Positions 58,109-64,000 of a DNA stretch of 64,000 bases are shown one piece after another; the first letter of the stretch is position 1, and every line of letters begins with the position of its first letter. The notes beneath the pieces were generated by a model that searched no databases, had not been told where the DNA came from, and saw nothing but the letters and a program-made list of their open reading frames with translations. The position numbers were made by a program, and so were the translations under genes. This stretch comes from VRUE01 sp035318745 (GTDB lineage: Bacteria > Actinomycetota > Thermoleophilia > Solirubrobacterales > 70-9): assembly GCA_035318745.1 (NCBI GenBank), contig DATHEA010000027.1, forward strand, positions 1 to 64,000, read 5' to 3'.

Positions 58109-59587
58109 TCAGGAGCGCATCGCCGGGAAAAGCACGATCTCACGCAGGCTGTGCGCTCCGGTAAGCATCATGACAAGCCGGTCAATTCCCAGTCCCACGC
58201 CACCGGTCGGGGGCATCCCGTACTCCAGCGCCTCGACGAATACCTCGTCGTAGGGCTGCGCCTCTTCGTCACCCCGCTCCAGCTCGGCCGCCTGTTGCTC
58301 GAACCGGCGCCTCTGCTCGTCCGGGTCGTTGAGCTCGCTGAAGGAGTTGGCGATCTCGACCCCACCGACGAAGGCCTCCCAGCGCTCGACCAAGCCCGGC
58401 TCGGAGCGGTGCGCCTTGGCGAACGGCGAGAGCTCGACCGGGTAGTCGACGATGAAGGTCGGCTGGATCAGCTCCGGCTCGACCGCCCTGGACAGCAGGC
58501 CGTCGACCAGCTTTCCCCAACCCTCAGTGGGGTCGGGCTCGCCCTCCATCGCCGCGGCGAGCGCCTCGCGGGTCGGGTGCTCGGCGATGTCGATCCCGGT
58601 TCGCTCGCGTACCGCCTCGCGCAGCGTCACCCGTTTCCAGGGCGGCGCCAGATCGATCTCCACCCCGTCGCGCTCGACCACGGTCGTTCCCAGCACCCGC
58701 TCGGCGATCTCGGCGACCAGCAGCTCGAGGTCGTGCGCCGTCTTCCCGTAGTCGGCGTAGGCCTCGTACCACTCGAGCATCGTGAACTCGGGGTTGTGCT
58801 TGTGCGAGACGCCCTCGTTGCGGAAGTCCTTGCCAAGCTCGTAGACCTTGTCGATGCCGCCGACGACCAGCCGCTTCAGATAGAGCTCGGTCGCGATCCG
58901 CAAGTAGAAATCGCGGTCCAGCGCGTTGTGGTGGGTGACGAAGGGGCGCGCCAGGGCACCGCCGTAGAGCGGCTGCAGCACCGGCGTCTCGACCTCGACG
59001 AACCCCCATTCGTCGAGCCGGCGGCGCACCTCGGCGATCGCGCGGGCGCGGATCGCAAAGGCACGACGGCTCTCCTCGTTGGCGAGCAGATCCAGCTCGC
59101 GGCGGCGGTAGCGCGTTTCGACATCCTCGAGACCGTGAAACTTGTCCGGCGGCGGGCGCAGGCTCTTGGCCAGCAGCCGCCAGTGGTCGATCGCCAGCGA
59201 GAGCTCGCCGCCGCGTCGCGTCGCCAGCGCCGTCCCCTCGACGCCGACGAAGTCGCCGAGGTCGAGGTCGACCAACAGCGCGAATGCGTCCTCACCGAGC
59301 TTGTCGGCGGTGGCGTGGAGCTGAATCTGGCCAGTGCCGTCGCGCAGATCGAGGAAGGCCGCCTTGCCGTGACCGCGACGAGCGACGATCCGGCCGGCGA
59401 CGCGGTGGCGCGACTCGGTCTCCATCCCCGCCGCCAGTCCCGCGTGGGCCGCCCGCACCTCGGCGATCTCCTCACGTTCCTCGAACTCGTGCGGGAACGG
59501 CTCGATCCCCGCCTCGCGCAGCCGCTCAAGCTTCTGGCGGCGGTCGCGGAGGACGTCTGAGAGCTGCTGCTCCTCTGGCTCGCTCAT
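58109..59587 (-). CDS. lysS: Lysyl-tRNA synthetase (class II)
   Basis: 492 residues. OB-fold anticodon-binding domain (GMETESRHRVAGRIVARRGH, DLRDGTGQIQLHATADKLGE) and class II catalytic motifs: motif 2 KVYELGKDFRNEGVSHKHNP and motif 3 PTGGVGLGIDRLVMMLTGAH. The usual long N-terminal eukaryotic extension is absent. ATG 59587 with a TAGGCT box 10 nt upstream. Follows greA, whose stop lies 23 nt before the lysS start. Confidence 0.97.
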   Translation of the reverse strand: MSEPEEQQLSDVLRDRRQKLERLREAGIEPFPHEFEEREEIAEVRAAHAGLAAGMETESRHRVAGRIVARRGHGKAAFLDLRDGTGQIQLHATADKLGEDAFALLVDLDLGDFVGVEGTALATRRGGELSLAIDHWRLLAKSLRPPPDKFHGLEDVETRYRRRELDLLANEESRRAFAIRARAIAEVRRRLDEWGFVEVETPVLQPLYGGALARPFVTHHNALDRDFYLRIATELYLKRLVVGGIDKVYELGKDFRNEGVSHKHNPEFTMLEWYEAYADYGKTAHDLELLVAEIAERVLGTTVVERDGVEIDLAPPWKRVTLREAVRERTGIDIAEHPTREALAAAMEGEPDPTEGWGKLVDGLLSRAVEPELIQPTFIVDYPVELSPFAKAHRSEPGLVERWEAFVGGVEIANSFSELNDPDEQRRRFEQQAAELERGDEEAQPYDEVFVEALEYGMPPTGGVGLGIDRLVMMLTGAHSLREIVLFPAMRS

Positions 59588-59610
59588 TGAAGACGCGAGC
59601 CTACCGGCCG

Positions 59611-60090
59611 CTAGGCCGACTCAATCTTGGTGATTTTCAATTTCTTCTTCGGCCCGCGCGGCACGTCGACGCTGATCGTGTCGCCGCGCTTGTGGCCGAG
59701 TAGGGCTTTGCCGATCGGCGACTCGTTGGAGAGCTTGTGATCGGCGGGGTTGGCCTCGGTCGAGCCGACGATCTGGAATTTCTGCGAGTCGCCGCTTTTC
59801 TGGTCTTTGACGTGGACGACCGAGCCGAAGCTGACCTCGTTGGTGTCGACGTCCTTCTCGTCGATGACCGTGGCGCGACGCAGTCGCTCTTCGAGCTGGG
59901 CGATCCTGCCCTCGAGCAGCGCCTGTTCGTTCTTGGCGTCGTCGTACTCGGCGTTCTCGGAGATGTCGCCGAACTCGCGGGCCTCCTTGATCCGCGCCGC
60001 AACCTCCCGCCGTTTGTCGGTCGACAGGTGCTCGATTTCCTCTTTGAGCTTCTCGAGCCCTTCGGGGGTGATTACGGCTTGCCGAGTCAC
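59611..60090 (-). CDS. greA: Transcription elongation factor GreA
   Basis: 159 residues: N-terminal coiled-coil (TPEGLEKLKEEIEHLSTDKR, DISENAEYDDAKNEQALLEG with the two acidic tip residues DxxENAE) and C-terminal FKBP-like domain (VIDEKDVDTNEVSFGSVVHV, ADHKLSNESPIGKALLGHKR). Rescues stalled RNA polymerase by stimulating transcript cleavage. GTG start with GAGGTC further upstream. The leader contains a Rho-independent terminator (60146-60189) after a perfect TATAAT. Confidence 0.95.
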   Translation of the reverse strand: MTRQAVITPEGLEKLKEEIEHLSTDKRREVAARIKEAREFGDISENAEYDDAKNEQALLEGRIAQLEERLRRATVIDEKDVDTNEVSFGSVVHVKDQKSGDSQKFQIVGSTEANPADHKLSNESPIGKALLGHKRGDTISVDVPRGPKKKLKITKIESA

Positions 60091-60145
60091 TTTGCGCTGA
60101 CCTCGCTTCTACTGGCTGGATGTGGGTTTGTTCGGTCCTGAGACC

Positions 60146-60189
60146 AAAAACGCCCGGGTGCGACGGCTTTCGCCACGCCACACCAGGGC
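60146..60189 (-). terminator. Rho-independent terminator between dusB and greA
   Basis: Minus strand stem GCCC...GGGC capped by a GAAA tetraloop (GGC-GAAA-GCC) and followed by TTTTT. It could end the coaX-dusB transcript or attenuate transcription entering greA. Confidence 0.7.
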
Positions 60190-60201
60190 CGAAGTCGCGG
60201 G

Positions 60202-60207
60202 ATTATA
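60202..60207 (-). promoter_or_regulatory. Perfect -10 box before the greA leader
   Basis: Minus strand TATAAT overlapping the dusB stop (CGCTATAATCCC). A start about 60195 would place the terminator hairpin within the first 50 nt of the leader. No good -35 at 17 nt. Confidence 0.4.
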
Positions 60208-61219
60208 GCGAGGGCGTCAGTCCGGCACTCAGGGGAATTTGGGCGGCGATCAACTGCCTGGCGCGGGGGAGGTCCGCACTGCGCTGGAGCTCTGCCGCAA
60301 CCTCGCTTGGAGCGCCCAGCGCGTCGACGTACCAGGGGTAGAACTTGCGCAGGTAACGGGTCGCCCGCTCGGTCCCGAGGTGCTCCTCGGCGCGGTCGAC
60401 GGTCCAGAGCAGCTCGGCGACCACCTCCTCGCGCGATGGCGGCTCGCTGCGGCGTCCGGTCAGTTCCTCGAAGAGCCAGGGATTGCCGAGCGCGCCGCGG
60501 GCGAGCATCACCGCGGCGGCCCCGGACTCGCGGTAGGCGCGGCGGACCGAATCGGAATCGTCGAGGCCGCCGGAGACGATCACCGGCACGTCGATCCGCT
60601 CGACCAGGGCGCGGGTGAGCGCGTAGTCGGGGCTGCCCTTGTGTTTTATCGTCGCCGCGCGGGGGTGGAAGCCGATCGCTGCCGCACCGCCCTCCTCGGC
60701 GAGGCGCACGGCGAGCTCGAAGCCGGAGCGGTCGCCGGGTCGCAACCCCGAGCGCAGCTTCACCGTCACCGGCAGGCCGCTGCCCTCGATCGCGCCGCGG
60801 AGCAGAGCGATGGCCAGCTCGGGATCGGCGAGCAGCTCGACCCCGGCGCCCGTCTTGCGCACCTTGCGCACCGGGCAGCCCATGTTGATGTCGATCAGGT
60901 CGGCACCGGCCTCGGCGGCGACCGCGGCACCGGAGCGCATCACCTCGGGGTCGTGGCCGAAGAGCTGCACCGAGACCGGGTGCTCGTCGGGGTGGATCCG
61001 CATCAGCTCGCGCAGGGTGCGCTCGTTGCGGTAGTGCAAGCCGAAGCTGGAGATCATCTCCGAGACGGCGAGTCCCGCCCCATGCCGCTTAGCCTGCAGG
61101 CGGACGAACCAGTTGCCGATCCCGGCCAGCGGCGCCAGCAGAACGCGGTTGGCGATCTCGACCCCGCCGATCTCGAAGGGGTCGGTGAGGGTGGGTTGGG
61201 TTTTAGACGTTCCGCTCAT
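60203..61219 (-). CDS. dusB: tRNA dihydrouridine synthase
   Basis: 338 residues. FMN TIM barrel of the DusB group: VLLAPLAGIGNWFVRLQAKR, HPVSVQLFGHDPEVMRSGAA, and DINMGCPVRKVRKTGAGVEL with the catalytic cysteine (about residue 108). AVMLARGALGNPWLFEELTG is the usual phosphate-binding end. Reduces U20/U47 positions in tRNA; exact position unknown. Its ATG overlaps the coaX stop by 17 nt, so the pair is coupled. Confidence 0.93.
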   Translation of the reverse strand: MSGTSKTQPTLTDPFEIGGVEIANRVLLAPLAGIGNWFVRLQAKRHGAGLAVSEMISSFGLHYRNERTLRELMRIHPDEHPVSVQLFGHDPEVMRSGAAVAAEAGADLIDINMGCPVRKVRKTGAGVELLADPELAIALLRGAIEGSGLPVTVKLRSGLRPGDRSGFELAVRLAEEGGAAAIGFHPRAATIKHKGSPDYALTRALVERIDVPVIVSGGLDDSDSVRRAYRESGAAAVMLARGALGNPWLFEELTGRRSEPPSREEVVAELLWTVDRAEEHLGTERATRYLRKFYPWYVDALGAPSEVAAELQRSADLPRARQLIAAQIPLSAGLTPSL

Positions 61220-61964
61220 GGATGAGACGCAGACCCTTCAGGGTAAGCATCTCGTCGACCTCGTCGATCGTCTCCGTGAAGGGGACGATGGCCGCGGCGA
61301 GCCCGCCGGTGGCGAGCAGCTGCACCTGATCGAGTTCGTCTTCGATGCGGCGCACGACGCCGTCGATCAAGCCGGCGAAGCCGAAGATCACCCCCGACTG
61401 GATCGCGGCCCGGCTGGAGCGGCCGATTGCCGTCTCCGGCTCCTCGAGATCGATGCGGCCGATGCGGGCGGCGCGTTCGACCAATGCGGTGAGCGAGATC
61501 TCGACCCCGGGCGCGATCGCCCCGCCGAGGTATTCGCCGGCCTCCGAGACGGCGTCGAAGTTGATCCCGGTGCCGAAGTCGACGACGACGCAGGCGGTCT
61601 TGAAGCGCTCGTAGGCGGCCACCGCGTTGACCAGCCGGTCGGCACCGACCTCGAGCGGGTTGTCGATGCGGATCGGCATCCCGGTCTTCACCCCCGGGCC
61701 GATCGCCAGGCAGGAGGCGCTCGTGTAGCGCTCGGTCAGCTGTTCGTACTGGCTGCCGAGCGGCGGCACCACCGAGGAGACGCAGACGGCGCCGAGATCG
61801 GCGAGGCCGACACCGCTGAGCGCGAGCATGCCGGCGATCCGCTCGGCCAGCTCGTCGCCGGTCGCCCCGGCGCGCGTCTGAAAGCGCCAGTGCTCGACCA
61901 GGCGCTCGCCGTCGAAAGCGCCGAGGTGGGTCTGGGTATTGCCGACGTCAACCGCGAGCAGCAC
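61203..61964 (-). CDS. coaX: Type III pantothenate kinase
   Basis: 253 residues. CoaX motifs: DVGNTQTHLGAFDG (N-terminal ASKHA phosphate-1 site), IDNPLEVGADRLVNAVAAYE, DFGTGINFDAVSEAGEYLGG and GGAIAPGVEISLTALVERAA. Catalyses the first step of CoA synthesis from pantothenate. GTG start exactly 6 nt behind TAGACT; divergent from the GST-like gene. Confidence 0.95.
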   Translation of the reverse strand: MLLAVDVGNTQTHLGAFDGERLVEHWRFQTRAGATGDELAERIAGMLALSGVGLADLGAVCVSSVVPPLGSQYEQLTERYTSASCLAIGPGVKTGMPIRIDNPLEVGADRLVNAVAAYERFKTACVVVDFGTGINFDAVSEAGEYLGGAIAPGVEISLTALVERAARIGRIDLEEPETAIGRSSRAAIQSGVIFGFAGLIDGVVRRIEDELDQVQLLATGGLAAAIVPFTETIDEVDEMLTLKGLRLIHERNV

Positions 61965-61970
61965 GGGGCG

Positions 61971-61980
61971 AGTCTATGAT
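61971..61980. promoter_or_regulatory. Overlapping divergent -10 boxes of coaX and the GST-like gene
   Basis: AGTCTATGAT: plus strand TATGAT (61975-61980), 8 nt before ATG 61989; minus strand TAGACT (61976-61971), 6 nt before GTG 61964. One 10-bp segment likely starts both. Confidence 0.6.
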
Positions 61981-61988
61981 GGCTCGCC

Positions 61989-62744
61989 ATGGAGGCGCGG
62001 CTCTACGTCATCCCCGGTTCCCATCCGTCGATGGCGGCACGGCTGATGCTCGAGACCAAGGGCATCCCGTACAAGCGCACCGACCTGATGCCAGTCGTCT
62101 CCAAGGGCGTGCTGCGCGGGCTTGGCTTTCCACGCAACACCGTGCCGGCAATCAAGATCGACGGACGTAAGGTGCAAGGGACGGGCGAGATCGCTCGCGA
62201 GCTGGACCGGCTGCAGCCCGAGCCGGCCCTGATCCCCACCGATCCCCAGCAGCGCGCGGCGGTGGAAGAGGCGGAGCGCTTCGGCGACCAAGAGCTACAA
62301 CCGCCCGTACGGGCGATCCTTTGGTGGGCGTTGCGCAAGGACAAGGCACCGCTGCGCAGCTACTCGGAGGGAGCGAAGCTGGGGATCCCGATCGGCCTGG
62401 CGCTGAAAACCGCAGGGCCGATCGTCGCCGCCTCCGCCCACTTCAACGAGGCGACCGACGAGAACGTGCGAAGCAGCTTGGCAGTGATGCCGGCGATGCT
62501 GCAGCGGATCGACGACTGGATTGCCGCCGGCACGATCGGCGGCGAGCAGCTCAACATCGCCGACTTCCAGATCGCCCCCAGCCTGAGGCTGGCGATGACG
62601 CTCGATGACCTGCGACCCTCGATCGAGGGTCGGCCGGCAGGCGCGCTGGCGAAGCGAGTAGTCCCGGACTACCCCGGCAAGACCCCGCCGATCCTGCCGC
62701 CCGCCTGGCTGCAGCCGCTGCGCAGCGAAACTGCAGCCGCCTAG
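61989..62744 (+). CDS. Glutathione S-transferase-like protein
   Basis: 251 residues. N-terminal thioredoxin-fold GST domain (RLYVIPGSHPSMAARLMLET, TVPAIKIDGRKVQGTGEIAR) and a helical C-terminal domain (LNIADFQIAPSLRLAMTLDD). Actinobacteria lack glutathione in general, so another thiol or a chaperone-like role is likely. The catalytic Ser/Tyr is not obvious. Overlaps the folK stop by 4 nt convergently. Confidence 0.75.
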   Translation: MEARLYVIPGSHPSMAARLMLETKGIPYKRTDLMPVVSKGVLRGLGFPRNTVPAIKIDGRKVQGTGEIARELDRLQPEPALIPTDPQQRAAVEEAERFGDQELQPPVRAILWWALRKDKAPLRSYSEGAKLGIPIGLALKTAGPIVAASAHFNEATDENVRSSLAVMPAMLQRIDDWIAAGTIGGEQLNIADFQIAPSLRLAMTLDDLRPSIEGRPAGALAKRVVPDYPGKTPPILPPAWLQPLRSETAAA

Positions 62745-63232
62745 AGCGCTCCTACGCGGCTGGCGCGTTGGCCGGAGCCGAGGGACGCGAGGGCATCCGC
62801 CAGACGGGCGCCGTCTGGGAACGTCAGGTCGGGATCAAGCTCCAGTAGAGGAGCTAGGACGAAGCGGCGGCTGGTCGCCTCGGGATGGGGCAGCGTGAGG
62901 CGCTGGGTGGAGAGCTCGATGTCGCCGAGCAGCAGCAGGTCGACGTCGAGCGGCCGCGGGCTGTGGCGAGGCGCGTCGAGGGCACGGCCACGCTCCGCCT
63001 CGATTTCCTTGCAGACGTCCAAGAGCACTTCCGGCTCCAGCTCGGTGCGAATGCGGATCGCCGCGTTGAGGAAGTCCGGCTGGTCGAGCACCTCGCCCAC
63101 CGGCTCGGTCTCATAACCGGAGGAGACCGCCTCCACCTCCACCCCGCGCTCGCTCAACATCTCGATCGCCGCCCGCAGATGTCCGGCGCGGTCGCCGACG
63201 TTCGAGCCCAGCCCCAAATACCCAACTCGCAT
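62741..63232 (-). CDS. folK: 2-amino-4-hydroxy-6-hydroxymethyldihydropteridine pyrophosphokinase
   Basis: 163 residues, folate pathway. GLGSNVGDRAGHLRAAIEML, then ETEPVGEVLDQPDFLNAAIR and the catalytic acidic motif RHSPRPLDVDLLLLGDIEL. Transfers pyrophosphate to the pterin before dihydropteroate synthase. ATG 63232 (GTG 63235 also in frame) is 3 nt before palindrome copy C, which separates it from folB. Confidence 0.95.
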   Translation of the reverse strand: MRVGYLGLGSNVGDRAGHLRAAIEMLSERGVEVEAVSSGYETEPVGEVLDQPDFLNAAIRIRTELEPEVLLDVCKEIEAERGRALDAPRHSPRPLDVDLLLLGDIELSTQRLTLPHPEATSRRFVLAPLLELDPDLTFPDGARLADALASLGSGQRASRVGAL

Positions 63233-63235
63233 CAC

Positions 63236-63285
63236 GACGCGCCGGTGCTCCGGTGTCCATATGGACCCCCATCCACCGGCACGTC
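63236..63285. repeat. CATATG-centred palindrome, copy C
   Basis: Imperfect 50-bp palindrome, ends GACGCGCCGGTG and CACCGGCACGTC, centre GTCCATATGGAC. It occupies the gap between folB (stop at 63288) and folK (start 63232), so it is inside the fol operon. Confidence 0.85.
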
Positions 63286-63287
63286 TG

Positions 63288-63713
63288 TCAGGCCTCCTCG
63301 CCGTTGTCCTCGTCCTCCGCTTCGCTGCGCTCCTGGGTGACCTCTACGCCGACCTCCTGGATCGCCAGTGGCAACGGTGGCTCGGGCTTCGAGGCGCGCA
63401 CACGGACCGACTCGCAGCCGAAGCGCTCGATCAATCGCTGGCCGACGACCTGGGCGAGCCGCTCGAGCGTGCGGTAGCTGCGCTCGGTGGCGGCGAGGGC
63501 GACGATGTCGCAGACCTCGCTGTAGTCGACGGTGTCCTCGATCCGGTCGGTGAGGACCGCGTCGCAGTCGGGCACGTCGAAGGAGATGTCGAACTCGATC
63601 CTCTGGCCGACCTCCTGCTCGGCGTCGCTGACGCCATGGTGGGTGTAGATCGAGATCCCGCGCAGGTCGACCTCGACCCGCGATTCGATCCCGTTGCCGT
63701 TCGGTTCGTCCAT
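63288..63713 (-). CDS. folB: Dihydroneopterin aldolase
   Basis: 141 residues. FolB signature VDLRGISIYTHHGVSDAEQE VG and RIEDTVDYSEVCDIVAL; C-terminal acidic tail (SEAEDEDNGEEA) is an add-on. Cleaves dihydroneopterin to the hydroxymethyl pterin used by FolK. ATG 63713 behind TAGGTT-N7; the upstream TTG 63722 is in frame. Lies 10 nt behind the folP stop, so a fol operon folP-folB-folK is present. Confidence 0.92.
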   Translation of the reverse strand: MDEPNGNGIESRVEVDLRGISIYTHHGVSDAEQEVGQRIEFDISFDVPDCDAVLTDRIEDTVDYSEVCDIVALAATERSYRTLERLAQVVGQRLIERFGCESVRVRASKPEPPLPLAIQEVGVEVTQERSEAEDEDNGEEA

Positions 63714-63723
63714 GGGCTGCAAC

Positions 63724-64000
63724 CTAACCGAGGATCGCGCTCGTCATCTTCATCGCCTGGGCGGTCTCGGCAACGTCGTGGACGCGCAGGACGTCGGCGC
63801 CCTCGGCCGCGGCGAGGACCGAGGAGGCGATCGTGCCACCGAGCCTGTCCTCCACCGCCGAGCCGTCGATCCTGCCGATAAAGCTCTTGCGCGAGGTGCC
63901 GACGACCACCGGGCGGCCCAGCTCGCACAACTCGCCGAGGCAGCGCAGCAGCTCGAGGTTGTGGTCGAGGGTCTTGCCGAAACCGATCCCCGGATCGAGC
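63724..64000 (-). CDS. folP: Dihydropteroate synthase (C-terminal part)
   Basis: The right-edge 92 codons of FolP (N-terminal part beyond the window). Visible: DPGIGFGKTLDHNLELLRCL, RPVVVGTSRKSFIGRIDGS and AAAEGADVLRVHDVAETAQA, the pABA/pterin-pyrophosphate binding end of the barrel. Joins p-aminobenzoate to the pterin; target of sulfonamides. Confidence 0.93.
   Translation of the reverse strand, partial: LDPGIGFGKTLDHNLELLRCLGELCELGRPVVVGTSRKSFIGRIDGSAVEDRLGGTIASSVLAAAEGADVLRVHDVAETAQAMKMTSAILG

Overview
This window comes from the chromosome of a high-GC actinobacterium, most likely the class Thermoleophilia (Solirubrobacterales). That placement is an inference. It rests on a small secreted protein beginning with a PSPAMVVAVIALIVALGG-type leader, an F420/LLM oxidoreductase inside a fatty-acid cluster, a carD-ispD pair, a SigH-like sigma factor, and many start codons placed as if transcripts were leaderless. 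Most of the window is ordinary core metabolism. The clearest accessory segment is 34.2-38.4 kb.

Layout. 1-3.4 kb: glutamate synthase large subunit (partial) and a cupin. 3.4-9.3 kb: a tight minus-strand operon lysA-hom-thrC-thrB plus a small membrane protein and a secreted beta-propeller protein (aspartate-family amino acids). 9.3-12.8 kb: low-complexity membrane protein, M23 peptidase and acyl-CoA dehydrogenase. 13.0-17.5 kb: three overlapping genes (cell-wall-repeat-like protein, small protein, internally deleted metallo-hydrolase), a small secreted protein bracketed by two copies of a 50-bp palindrome, and a patatin phospholipase. 17.5-23.3 kb: beta-oxidation cluster (thiolase, paired acyl-CoA dehydrogenases, LLM oxidoreductase, ATL-like protein, hydroxyacyl-CoA dehydrogenase). 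23.3-33.1 kb: CNNM transporter, BtuF-like protein, rhomboid, sigma factor, PlsC-GpsA fusion, hydroquinone dioxygenase with maleylacetate reductase, SHOCT membrane protein, tRNA-Thr.

34.2-38.4 kb is a restriction-modification island: NgoMIV-family endonuclease, C5-cytosine methyltransferase, Vsr-type nuclease, and a GHKL (MORC/MutL-like) ATPase carrying a C-terminal PD-(D/E)xK motif. The ATPase gene is visibly poorer in GC than its surroundings. 38.4-48.9 kb: oxidoreductase, two secreted beta-propeller proteins, SigH-like sigma factor, rlmB-cysS, coiled-coil protein, acyl-CoA ligase, ispF and a PHP phosphatase. 49-55.3 kb: DUF389 protein, ispD-carD-disA, MFS exporter, aldo-keto reductase. 55.3-64 kb: clpC, lysS, greA, dusB, coaX, GST-like protein, folK-folB-folP (partial).

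Three recurring layers of non-coding signal stand out. (1) A TANNNT -10 box lies 6-8 nt before ATG/GTG at many first-in-operon genes, implying widespread leaderless transcripts; two of these boxes face each other in divergent pairs. (2) Long hairpins, mostly without a U tract, lie within about 13 nt of stop codons, including a three-copy CATATG-centred palindrome family. (3) A near-identical 18-bp TetR-type operator precedes both an acyl-CoA dehydrogenase and the thiolase operon, suggesting one fatty-acid regulon. Two adjacent essential-type genes, carD and ispD, have no canonical start codon in frame.
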